Shown here piece after piece: positions 9,641 to 17,510 of a stretch of 22,243 nt of DNA (its first letter is position 1; each line of letters opens with the position of its first letter). Where the stretch lies: contig JAYMGJ010000604.1 in NCBI GenBank assembly GCA_037178675.1, positions 1 to 22,243 of the forward strand, written 5' to 3'. The notes beneath the pieces were generated by a model, which saw only the letters and a list, made by a program, of their open reading frames with translations, was not told the origin of the DNA and made no database searches. The translations under genes and the position numbers were made by a program. The stretch comes from Scleroderma bovista. Taxonomy: Eukaryota > Basidiomycota > Agaricomycetes > Boletales > Sclerodermataceae.

Positions 9641-10268
9641 CCACTCGCTGTCACGCACCAAACGTGTTTGGTACTGTGGACATGGAGAAAGTTAGCCGTG
9701 AAACTAATGCAAAGAACGCACACCCAAGATCTGTTGAAAGATTGTCCCGACTTGAGGGATACAGACAGCCCTCGCTATCCATATCACGCAAAGTCAAGAC
9801 TATCCTTATGCGAAGAATGAATACAAGCTCGTTGTAGCCATCTATCGCACAAGAATGACTATCCTGATGCGAGAGATGAATGCCAACATGGACAGTCATC
9901 TATCGCACGAGAACCGCCAAGAAGCAGAAGAATCCAAGGATTGATGATCATTTCAGTATGAGAGAGGAATGCAACCTACTGCAGTCCAACTCCCATACCA
10001 GAACAACCAAAGAAGCAGAAGAAACGATAGAGAAACAAAGGAGAAAAGGAAGAATCATTTTTAGCGCCCAAATGTCAAATTTAGGCGCCCAGTGCTGGCA
10101 TTCCGATATTTTGAATAGCTCTGCCATTTTTGAAGCTATCAATCATGTGACTATACCATCATGGAGCCTAGACCGTGGTCTATCTGCCTGTCAAGTTCCG
10201 ACGTAAATCCGTTCATTTCCCACGGAGATATTCCACCCGCAATCTAGACACCCACTTCATCACTCACT
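9641..10268. other. Intergenic stretch with a 59-bp direct repeat
   Basis: This region has a pair of 59-bp direct copies at about 9798-9855 and 9857-9913. Both begin GACTATCCT(T/G)ATGCGA, continue with ATGAAT and end with CATCTATCGCAC(A/G)AGAA. Small open frames here have no protein-like character. The last 60 bp before 10269 probably form the 5' leader of the next gene. Confidence 0.55.
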
Positions 10269-10790
10269 ATGGAGTCCGCATTTTCTCTGGAACGTTTCTC
10301 TGCTATTGCAGCAGACCTCAACTATGTCCTGCTCTTGGGACAGCCTCTCCCTGAGCTCCTGTGTACTGTCTGGTACATATCTTCCCAGCCTTCTCCCTCA
10401 GTCCCTCTCATTCTCGGTCAGCGCGTTCTCCTCGTCAGTCCTGCGTCGCGCACATACTTTGGTCGTCTCAAGTCTATCGTTAGACTTGAAAATTCATACC
10501 TGGTCGTCTCTGTGTCTCCTGAGTCCTCTGCATATGGTCCTTTCATCCCAGAGTCCTGTCACATCCCTCTATCATTCATCTCGCTTCCCTGGACACGTCG
10601 AATCCGCTACTTGCGATTCTCTTCCCTGCTATCCCGCAACAAACACGAATGAAACAGTGCTCTAGAACCCTTCTTAGGAGCCCTAATAGAGTACAGAACC
10701 TTCCCCTTACTGCTCAAGGGAAGACTGCACTTCGGGAGCACCAAATTTCGCGTTTTTGCTCTACAGAAGCTCAATCCAAGGGATTTGTGA
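10269..10790 (+). pseudogene. Small hypothetical gene with one TGA nonsense codon
   Basis: From the ATG at 10269 (context CACTATGG) the frame runs to the TGA at 10788-10790, 173 codons, interrupted only by a TGA at 10650-10652. The sequence on both sides is protein-like and in the same frame: FGRLKSIVRLENSYLVVSVS and GPFIPESCHIPLSFISLPW before the stop, LGALIEYRTFPLLL and FGSTKFRVFALQKLN after it. I do not recognise a named family. The protein is rich in Leu, Ser, Pro and aromatic residues, with no clear membrane segment. The simplest reading is one gene with a single nonsense change, possibly CGA to TGA. An intron skipping the stop cannot be excluded (an AG precedes 10657). Its stop overlaps the start of the LTR-like tract that follows. 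Confidence 0.5.
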
Positions 10791-11940
10791 CACTCTGTGA
10801 CCAGCTGTGACTCTACTTGTCATTCCAGGCCCCCTGACACTGCTCTTCTGGTCGGATCAATTCTTTTATTATCCCCCAGCCACTCCCATCAGTGGCACTG
10901 CTTCAGAAGCTCATCTCCAGATCTAAAGTTCAATAAATCATAGGTTGTGCTTCCCTTCTTTCTGAGTCACACAGAGTCACTCTGGCTCACTCTGACTCAC
11001 TCTGCTGCGCATTATTCATCCCCTCTTGGCATTACTAATCCCCATTACTCCCCTTACCAATCACTTACCAATCATCCTTCAAATCATGCTTATCATGCTG
11101 CTTATCAATTCATGACTCATGCCCCTATGATTCATATGCATTATGTCATCGCATATGCTCATTTAGCTTCAATCTACTCATCCCATGCTTTCTCCCCCTC
11201 TCTTTTGGGCCCCATGCAATGATTTTTCCATATTCTTGGTTATACACCCCTTTTTACCTATGTTTTTGCTCTTTCCCTTGGCTCAGCAGCTTGTTCAGGC
11301 TCTCCCCATTGATGACTCAGCCTGATTACACTGCTTATCAATCGCTTACCAATTTCTTACCAATCTCTTACCAAGCACTTAGTCATTTGTGCTTACAGGG
11401 CCACAGCCCCTCCTGTATATAAACCAGCAGCCAAAGGCTGCAAGGAAGTGTCTGCTTCCCCCTCAATAAAACGACCACATTCACTCTCCCTCTCTGTCTA
11501 TAAGCTCCCTCTTTGTCTTTGGACTTGTAGGTCACCCAGTGCTGGCCTAAAGCTCCTATATTGCTGTTTATCAGATATATCTTGTATCTGATCATTTCTC
11601 TAGGCTGAAGCGCAGTCTAGCATCACTGTCCACTCCATCCCATCACTGTCCATCGCATTCTTGAAGCAGGAACTGTCCCCTTGCTTCCCTGTTGCTCCAT
11701 CACTGCTGTTACACCCCTGTTGCCAATCTATCATCGCTCTTCTATCCCAGGACTCTTCCTAACCACTGTGGTAGGCTGAAGAGGAGTCAATACCATCCCC
11801 AGTCGCATTCCATCCCCATCAGAAGCCCTTCCCTTCCCTCCTGCATCCTGCCTGAAGGCGTGCAGCACATCCCCCTGAGGAGATTAAATACCAGAAACGC
11901 AAAGGAAGACCACCACTCGCATATTGCTGTCATTTGGTGT
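10786..11940 (+). mobile_element. Possible Gypsy-type LTR and leader (boundaries not proven)
   Basis: This stretch lacks protein-like frames but has the order expected of an LTR: TGTGACACTCTGTGACC at the left, a TATATAAACC box at 11414-11423 and an AATAAAA signal about 50 bp downstream (11464-11470). A CT-rich tract follows. Around 11040-11380 it carries dispersed CTTACCAATC-type motifs. A TGTCA followed by TTTGGTGTTGG near 11929-11944 could be an LTR end plus primer-binding site, with the ORF at 11997 as the first internal gene. No second LTR or pol is present and no target duplication was found. It may equally be an ordinary promoter and 5' UTR of that gene. Confidence 0.3.
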
Positions 11941-11996
11941 TGGTTGTTGGTTGTTCTGACCTCTTCCCTCACTTAGGCGCACACCGGCTGGGTCCC

Positions 11997-12794
11997 ATGC
12001 GCCTCCAAAGCAAGGCAGCAACTCGGGTGAAGAAAAAGAAGGCCATTGCAAAGAGCCCTGAGGAACTTATAATTGATGACTCAGATGAGGTGCCAGATGC
12101 CCCAGAAGATGCTAAGAGGGTTTTGCATCCCACAAAGAGCTGTGCTATGCACCCTCCCGAGCATATTCGAGTATTCTCATCCAATCCGTCCAAGAAGAAA
12201 CAACCCTCGGTTATCTCACTTTCGAGCGATTCTACATCTTCGCCTACATCCAGCTACCGGAAGGATGACATCAAAATGGAAGGTGGCGGCCGAGGAATTC
12301 TGGATTCAGAGGCTAGTTCTGTGGGGACGGAATATGAGCAAGCATCCACTTCACGCAAATGTAAGCCCAAGGTTACGCCCCCTGCCCGAAAGGCCAAGAG
12401 AGTCACTGCTGAAGATCTCGGCGAAGATCTACCACCAGTCAAGTCATTGAAAGGAAAGCAGCCTGCTCTGGCGGCTGGCCAGAAGCGAAGTGTTTATTGT
12501 TTCCCAACCTCCCCTCCATCCTTGGACGAGGAGTCTGCACTACCCCACAAGCAGAATGCCCCGCCGACAGGTGTGGATGCTGGCGATCGGACTTCAGAGC
12601 GCCATTGTAGGGGGGGGTTGGGTGTTGCTGCTGCCTCAGGTGAGGCACGCTCGACCCAGGGGCTTCTGGAGGTCTGGCAGAGCTCCCAGGGACTGGGGAG
12701 ACTAGAGGAAGTAGGGAGAGTAGAGGTGTTCAGTCACTCCAGGACTGAGATCAAACATATACAGAGGAAAGAGGGAAGTTGCTTAGTAAGCTAA
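11997..12794 (+). CDS. Ser/Lys-rich, probably nuclear protein with SIM-like motifs
   Basis: The reading starts at the ATG at 11997 (MRLQSKAATRVKKKKAIAKS) and ends at the TAA at 12792. The frame is open from 11934, but 11997 begins the protein-like part. It is disordered and charged. A basic N-terminus (RVKKKK) resembles a nuclear localisation signal. Two motifs look like SUMO-interaction motifs with acidic or phospho-Ser flanks: LIIDDSDE about 22 residues in, and VISLSSDS about 50 residues later. A further basic part, KPKVTPPARKAKR, follows. From about 12540 the composition becomes Gly-rich and less convincing, so the true exon may end earlier; GTGAGG at 12640 could be a donor leading to the gene downstream. 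I do not recognise the family. The protein could be host-encoded or the Gag-like ORF of a decayed Gypsy element. Confidence 0.45.
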   Translation: MRLQSKAATRVKKKKAIAKSPEELIIDDSDEVPDAPEDAKRVLHPTKSCAMHPPEHIRVFSSNPSKKKQPSVISLSSDSTSSPTSSYRKDDIKMEGGGRGILDSEASSVGTEYEQASTSRKCKPKVTPPARKAKRVTAEDLGEDLPPVKSLKGKQPALAAGQKRSVYCFPTSPPSLDEESALPHKQNAPPTGVDAGDRTSERHCRGGLGVAAASGEARSTQGLLEVWQSSQGLGRLEEVGRVEVFSHSRTEIKHIQRKEGSCLVS

Positions 12795-12851
12795 GTACAA
12801 GCCTACATAGCTAAGGTAAGAGTCCAGTATCAGTACTACCAATTCTACACC

Positions 12852-12871
12852 TAGAGACAGGACTGTCTCTA
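12852..12871. repeat. Short perfect hairpin
   Basis: TAGAGACA and TGTCTCTA form an 8-bp perfect inverted repeat around the 4-base loop GGAC. It lies in the non-coding gap between two open frames. A second one, TGCCTCA-GG-TGAGGCA, sits near 12633-12648. Either could be a relic of a small element; no function can be assigned. Confidence 0.5.
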
Positions 12872-13028
12872 CACCGTACACAACCGCCTGCAGTGCCTTG
12901 TGTCAAACCCTCTTCAGCTGAGGACCCACCATTTTATACTGCCATCTCACACCCTGTACCATCCCAGACTTGTGGTACATATGTCTCCTTTCACTTGGGT
13001 GTTCCATACAACTAAACTCATTTTAGCA

Positions 13029-14115
13029 ATGTCGGTGGATCTCACAAGACCCATATCTTATTCAGTACCTCTGTCCCAGCCATGCTCTATTCCAGCACCT
13101 AGCCCCGATGCTCATCCTAGAAAGCCTTCTACCTCTGAAAATGAAATCACTGCAGCGCCTGGCGAAGTCGAGCAGAAAGGAGCCGAAGCGGCCGCTCACC
13201 AACCAAAGGATGTTCAGACATGTGAGTTACTATTCGACCATCACTGGAGCATCAGTAACAGTCATTTCAGTGCCGGGGCAAGTCGCCCACCCACCCGAAG
13301 TTCATTCTAACAACTTGGGTGCCCAGAATCAACGTCCGAAGCCCAGAATAGTGCACAATGCATCAGGTGGCCAATCCGATACCGACGACGCATTCAATCT
13401 ACGTTCAAGAATCCGTCCAACCGGTTCCTCTGCTGTTGAGGAAACGACGACCATGGCCACCACATCTGCACGACTTATGGCTGCAGAGGAAGGTCTTATC
13501 GGTCAGGCTCAAGATTTAATACAGGGAGGTTGTATTGACCCACCACTGTCAGTAGATGCTTCTGGCCATCAAGAGACATGCCTTCCTGATCCTACCGGTA
13601 CGTTGTACGATGCCGCCAACCCTTTCACACGTCCTCCGCCGCCACCCGAGCGCCTTCCGGAGCCCCACCCTGGCCCAGGTGTCCGTTCGCTTTACCTGCC
13701 ACAGCCGGATGTAAGCCAAGGGGACAACCTCACGAAGTACAACACTGGCTGGTACACTCCACAGCATGGACCCTACCTGCCAATGCCATATATGCCGCCT
13801 CACTATCGTCATGCATACCCTCCAGGCAACCCTCATGGCCCTCCATTCCATCCCCAGCCAGAGCATGCAGTACATGGCGACCCCAACGCATCGCGATACC
13901 ATGATACATATTATAATGGTGGGAATTACCCGTACACTCCTTATCCAGGCCATGCGCACTATCCGTTCTATCCTCCTCCACCCCCTCAACCGTGTACTGG
14001 TCTCGCCCTACATCCGGATGGTCACGCAACCCTCTTGGCTGGTGCACGCCATCCTCCTAACGATCCCAGAGGTGACAAGGAAGTGCATCTCAGGGATACC
14101 CAATCAAATGCCTGA
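13029..14115 (+). CDS. Pro/Tyr-rich disordered protein, one intron
   Basis: Exon 1 runs from the ATG at 13029 (MSVDLTRPISYSVP; an earlier in-frame ATG is at 12981) to 13221. The intron is 13222-13270 (49 nt, GTGAGT...TTTCAG, both sites strong). Exon 2 is 13271-14115. Splicing joins a Ser/Pro-rich N-terminus to PGQVAHPPEVHSNN and onward. The second half is dominated by Pro, Tyr, His and Gly (PPPPPERLPEPHPGPG, YPYTPYPGHAHYPFYPPPPP), typical of low-complexity prion-like or RNA-binding disordered proteins. No folded domain was recognised. It may be the 3' exons of a larger gene starting at 11997, since both are disordered and on the same strand, but the join at 12640-12900 is not resolved. The open, low-stop exon 2 and clean splice sites support a real gene. 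Confidence 0.6.
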
Positions 14116-14439
14116 TATAACACTCATCAGCAAAACCATAAGTTGCTGTGCTGAGCTGTGCCGAGCTGTACAGCCACCTACAGTCCCCACAGTGATACAG
14201 ATGGGTCCCCATTTGTACAGCGCTGTGACAGCGCTGTACAGATTGCGACACAATCTCGGGTCCTGTACACACCATACCTAATATAGATAGACTCGTATAC
14301 TGTGCCCATTGTACTGCGCTGTCGCACCATGTCATCGATCTGTATCACACTGTCGCACTGTGACCTATCTGTATCCCACTGCCATTATACTGTAGCCAAC
14401 TGTATTGCATTGCATATCCTATATTATGATAATTAATAC
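14116..14439. other. Intergenic region rich in CTGTAC and ACTGT motifs with a large palindrome
   Basis: There is no protein-like frame. CTGTAC, CTGTATC, ACTGTCGCA and GCTGTG motifs recur many times. At 14214-14240 a perfect 12-bp inverted repeat, TGTACAGCGCTG, surrounds a 3-base spacer (TGA). Confidence 0.6.
14214..14240. promoter_or_regulatory. 27-bp perfect dyad, possible protein-binding site
   Basis: The arms TGTACAGCGCTG and CAGCGCTGTACA are perfect reverse complements, separated by TGA. Each arm itself contains the palindrome AGCGCT. It could be a homodimer binding site, a cruciform, or the centre of an inverted element. It lies about 100 bp downstream of the stop of the Pro/Tyr-rich gene. 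Confidence 0.4.
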
Positions 14440-15498
14440 TAGAGGCGTGATAGTTGTGGTCAGGGTTCGTGAACGGCTGGTGCTGGTGCTCGGGCTGTGG
14501 TGGTGGTCGCGCCGCAGTGTGCGTGCTGGTGCTGGGGTCGTCACTGTCGTTGTCATCAACGCCGGTGGTGGTTGTCGCGTCGCAGCGTGTGCGCGTGCTG
14601 GCACTGGGGTTGTCGACGCCGGTGGTTGTGGTCGCATCACAGCGTGCGTGCGCGTCACGCTGATGCTGGTGATGCTGGTGGTTCCGTCGCTGCGTGCGTG
14701 CGTGCTGACGCTGGGGTCATCATCGTCACGCTGGTGGTGGCGGTGGTCACATCGCAGCATGCGTGCGTGCTGGCGCTGGGGCCATCGCCGTCTATGCTGG
14801 TGATACGGTGGTGGTCGCCGTCCGTCCTTGTGCCAGCCGCCCAGATCGTTGTCGTTGTCGTTGTCCATCCCTGTGGGCGCTCTGATCGTTGTTGTTGTCG
14901 CCGTCTGACCCTGGAGCTGTCCAGGTTGTCGTTGTCATCATCATCGTCGTCCGTCCCGCCAGCTGCCCTGATCGCGGCCGTTGTCGTTGTCGTCATCTGT
15001 CCCTGTGGCAGCACTGGCTGCCCAGGGTCGTCGTTGACGTTGTCGCCGGTCGCGGTGGTGGTCACGTTGCAGCGTGCATGCGTGTTGGTCGTCGCCAGTT
15101 GTGGTGGTGATTGCGTCGCAGCGTGCTGGCGCTGGGTCGTCGTCGTCATGCCAGTGGCAGTGGTGGTTGTGTCGTATTGGGGCTGGAGTCGTTGTCGTCG
15201 ACACTGGTGATGGGGTGGTGGCCGTCGACGAGCCGTGCAGTAGTGGCCGCCTTCGTCGCCGTTTGGTGCGGTGGAGAGGGTGGTGGTTGGCGTTGTGGTG
15301 TCGTGGTCTGTCACCGTTGGGTGCGGTGGAGATGGTCGTGGTGGTGGTCGCTGCATCACTGCGTGCGTGCGTGCTGGCGGTAGCCTGTAGGGCCGTCGTT
15401 GTCGTCACCATGCTGGTCGTGGTGGTGGTCGCATCGCTGCGTGCGTGCGTGCTTGCGTGCTTGCGGTAGGTAGCCTGTAGGGCCATCATTGTCGTTGT
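14440..15498. repeat. GC-rich minisatellite, about 1 kb, adjoining the copia 5' LTR
   Basis: Irregular units of roughly 54-70 bp share GGTGGTGGTCGCRTCGCAGCGTG, (TGCG)n runs and GCTGGCGCTGGGGTCGTCG. The top strand is G/T-rich and the bottom C/A-rich, with very high CpG density. Long open frames exist in several frames on both strands (Val/Ala/Cys-rich on +, Thr/Pro/His-rich on -), but copies change frame relative to one another, so no gene is called. It ends exactly where the copia 5' LTR begins; the sequence beyond the 3' LTR is unrelated. Confidence 0.75.
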
Positions 15499-15786
15499 TG
15501 TTGAAGTCGCACGTGCACCCGGCGTAAACCGTCGACGAAGTGCGCACAAGACTGCGACCCATATTAGTGTAGACTTAGTAATAGTCCTCTTTAGAGTAGA
15601 TGTTACATGTCACACGTCACGCGTCACAGTCACGTGTCACACTATTTGTTGTATATAAACAGCGTTCATCGCTTATATAATATAACAGCTCTTAACCAGC
15701 TACCGCTACCATCTCTGGTTGTGCACTCCACCCAACAGGTGAGTTGGAGTAGCAGTTCCTCTACGTATATAGGTATTGCTTCAACA
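15499..15786 (+). repeat. Copia 5' LTR
   Basis: This LTR is 288 bp and runs TGTTGAAG to CTTCAACA. It holds a cluster of TGTCAC/CGTCAC boxes (15607-15641), a TATATAAA box at 15652-15659 and a second TA-rich box about 20 bp further on, so transcription probably starts in the last third. It retains more CpG than the 3' copy: the two differ at 8 sites (15512, 15531, 15615, 15622, 15635, 15663, 15716, 15765). Confidence 0.95.
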
Positions 15787-15800
15787 GGTTATGAGCCCTG
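15787..15800 (+). promoter_or_regulatory. Primer-binding site for a half initiator tRNA-Met
   Basis: GGTTATGAGCCCTG follows the 5' LTR directly. It is the reverse complement of the anticodon stem-loop of initiator tRNA-Met (CAGGGCTCATAACC, with anticodon CAT), not of a tRNA 3' CCA end. Copia of Drosophila is known to prime from the 5' half of tRNA-iMet cut in the anticodon region; the match here implies the same mechanism. Confidence 0.85.
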
Positions 15801-15880
15801 TGAGCGCACTGTGTGCAGCAATGCACCAGGCAGCGCTCCAGCTCCCTGAGCGTCGCTTTAACTAGCTTGACGCTGTGGAC

Positions 15881-16043
15881 CACAGTGAGCTCCTAGCTGA
15901 GCCCCTGCACAGCCACAAGGCGAAGTCGGTCGACGACTTGCGCCAGACAGTGAGCTCCTAGTTGAGCACCTGTACTGCCACAGGCGAAGTTCGTCGATGA
16001 CTTGCGCCAACCATGGCGAACATCGTCGACGACTTGCGCTGGC
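15881..16043 (+). repeat. 65-bp repeats in the copia leader
   Basis: Two copies of a 65-bp unit (15881-15945 and about 15946-16010), each with CAGTGAGCTCCTAG and TCGA(C/T)GACTTGCGCCA, are followed by a partial third with TCGTCGACGACTTGCGCTGG. They lie in the 383-bp untranslated leader between primer-binding site and Gag. The core resembles GTCGACGAAGTGCGCA near the LTR start. A packaging or translation role is possible but not shown. Confidence 0.65.
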
Positions 16044-16169
16044 ATGACCTAGTCATGAGTTAGCTGTTGACAGAAGTGCTTTCACTAGCACTCAGGTGTT
16101 TCTTCTTTTCTTGCTTGTCCGTTGTCGCATTCACTTGCTGACTCCGTTGACTCCCAACAGAATATCACC

Positions 16170-17495
16170 ATGTCCAGCGCTCTCGACAAGATGGTTCCTG
16201 TGTTCACTGGCTCCAACTGGCAGCAGTGGCACACCTCTATGCAGGCCTACCTCCGGGCACAAGGCCAATGGTACGTTTACTCGACGACGCAACCCACTGC
16301 CGGTCACGATGACCGAAAGGAGTGGGACGACAACACCGAGAGAGCGCTCGGTAATATCACCTTGCGCCTCGCCCCCTCTATCCAGGTCGCCGTCTCGAAT
16401 CTCGACAGCGTTAAGGAAGTCTGGGACCACCTAAAGAAGAACTTCGGCGCCCCCAGTATCGGCTCTGCCTACGCTGAGCTTAGCAAGCTCCTGGCGACTA
16501 CCATCCCCGCTGGCTCCCATCCCGCTCCGGCTATCACCAAAGTGCTTAGCCACTTCGCTTATCTCAAAGACGCCGGCTTCGAGTTCCCTGCCCCCGTGCA
16601 GGCAATGATCATTCTGTGCAAGCTCCCTCCTACTATGGAGGTCGTAGCTCAGATACTCAGCCAAACGTCGCCGGATGAGATCAAAAATCTGAAGCCCGAC
16701 GGGATCGTCAAGGCTGCCACACTCTCTTTCGAACAGAAAGGCGCCTCTTCGCGCGCCGGTGGTAAGGGCCCCCAGGCCAATAAGCTTAGCGCTGTGAAGC
16801 GCAAGCCGGCTGACCCAAAGTTCGCCCAGCAGCAGCAGCAAGGCGGGTCCAACGGCGGTACGAGCGGAAACGCTCCTGCCCAAGGACAGGGAGGCCGCAC
16901 TCGACGTGGCGGCAAGAAGGCTCGCGCTCGCCGCGAGAACGCCCAACAAGCCGCCTTCGCCACTTACGTCCACTACGATGGACCAGAGCCCACCGTCGAC
17001 CCTCGTGCCTTGGCTCACACTCCCGGTGCTGCCCACTACGGCCCCCCCGCATTCGATAATACTATTCGGGCCTTCGACTTGGCACACCGTCTGGGGGTAG
17101 AGCCCTCCTGCCAGACCATCCGCACCCTCGACCAAGTTGTGTCGATGGCGAGTGCGAACCTGGACCAGCCCGAGGCCGGTCCCTCCTCGCTGAAGCGCCC
17201 TCGTCTCGAGGAGCGCATCACAATGTATGAGGAGGATGCCATCTCCCTTGGGGATGATGAACCCTTCGCTCACGAGCCGTTCGCTGATGACGAGTTCGAT
17301 GAAATCGACGCGATGGTCCTCGACCGCTACAACGCGACGTCGATGGCGATGGGCGCGGAGGCCAGCCTCTTCAGGCAAGTACCTTCTGCACGCGTGCTGA
17401 CCGACACTGACACGCTCCCTTTACATGTGCGCTTTACGCCGTCACTGTATATAGCGAGTAGTAACTACAATTGTCATGTCGTGTATCTCGAGTAA
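16170..17495 (+). CDS. gag: Gag of Ty1/copia element
   Basis: This 441-residue capsid protein starts at the ATG at 16170 (context CACCATGTC). The frame is open upstream but has no earlier ATG. The N-terminal part has the copia Gag (UBN2-type) pattern: FTGSNWQQWHTSMQAYLRAQ at residues about 12-31, then VKEVWDHLKKNFG. No CCHC zinc knuckle is visible. Instead a Gln/Gly-rich part leads to a strongly basic patch (residues about 243-255, RTRRGGKKARARR), which could bind RNA. KRPRLEE at about 342 resembles a classical nuclear localisation signal, followed by an acidic stretch. The reading stops at TAA 17493-17495 in the same frame as Pol. Gag assembles the particle in which reverse transcription occurs. 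The sequence from 17379 onward may be intron or spacer rather than Gag. Confidence 0.9.
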   Translation: MSSALDKMVPVFTGSNWQQWHTSMQAYLRAQGQWYVYSTTQPTAGHDDRKEWDDNTERALGNITLRLAPSIQVAVSNLDSVKEVWDHLKKNFGAPSIGSAYAELSKLLATTIPAGSHPAPAITKVLSHFAYLKDAGFEFPAPVQAMIILCKLPPTMEVVAQILSQTSPDEIKNLKPDGIVKAATLSFEQKGASSRAGGKGPQANKLSAVKRKPADPKFAQQQQQGGSNGGTSGNAPAQGQGGRTRRGGKKARARRENAQQAAFATYVHYDGPEPTVDPRALAHTPGAAHYGPPAFDNTIRAFDLAHRLGVEPSCQTIRTLDQVVSMASANLDQPEAGPSSLKRPRLEERITMYEEDAISLGDDEPFAHEPFADDEFDEIDAMVLDRYNATSMAMGAEASLFRQVPSARVLTDTDTLPLHVRFTPSLYIASSNYNCHVVYLE

Positions 17496-17510
17496 TGCAT
17501 ATATCTGTTC

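Noticed and set aside
9034..9837. Several His/Ser-rich open frames
   Set aside because: Same reason: GC-rich degenerate repeat with open frames on both strands and no conserved product.
9880..10206. 108-codon frame
   Set aside because: Starts inside a 59-bp direct repeat, unusual composition, no protein-like pattern.
2296..10652. TGA as a recoded sense codon, since all four nonsense codons are TGA
   Set aside because: TGA also serves as the terminal stop of several genes here, and CGA deamination explains the pattern more simply.
14419..15549. Long overlapping open frames on both strands of the minisatellite
   Set aside because: Stop-free translation follows from triplet-rich repeats; units shift frame relative to one another and no copy keeps a protein pattern.
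16431..17378. 315-residue open frame opposite gag
   Set aside because: Antisense shadow of the GC-rich, well-supported Gag frame; no recognisable motifs.
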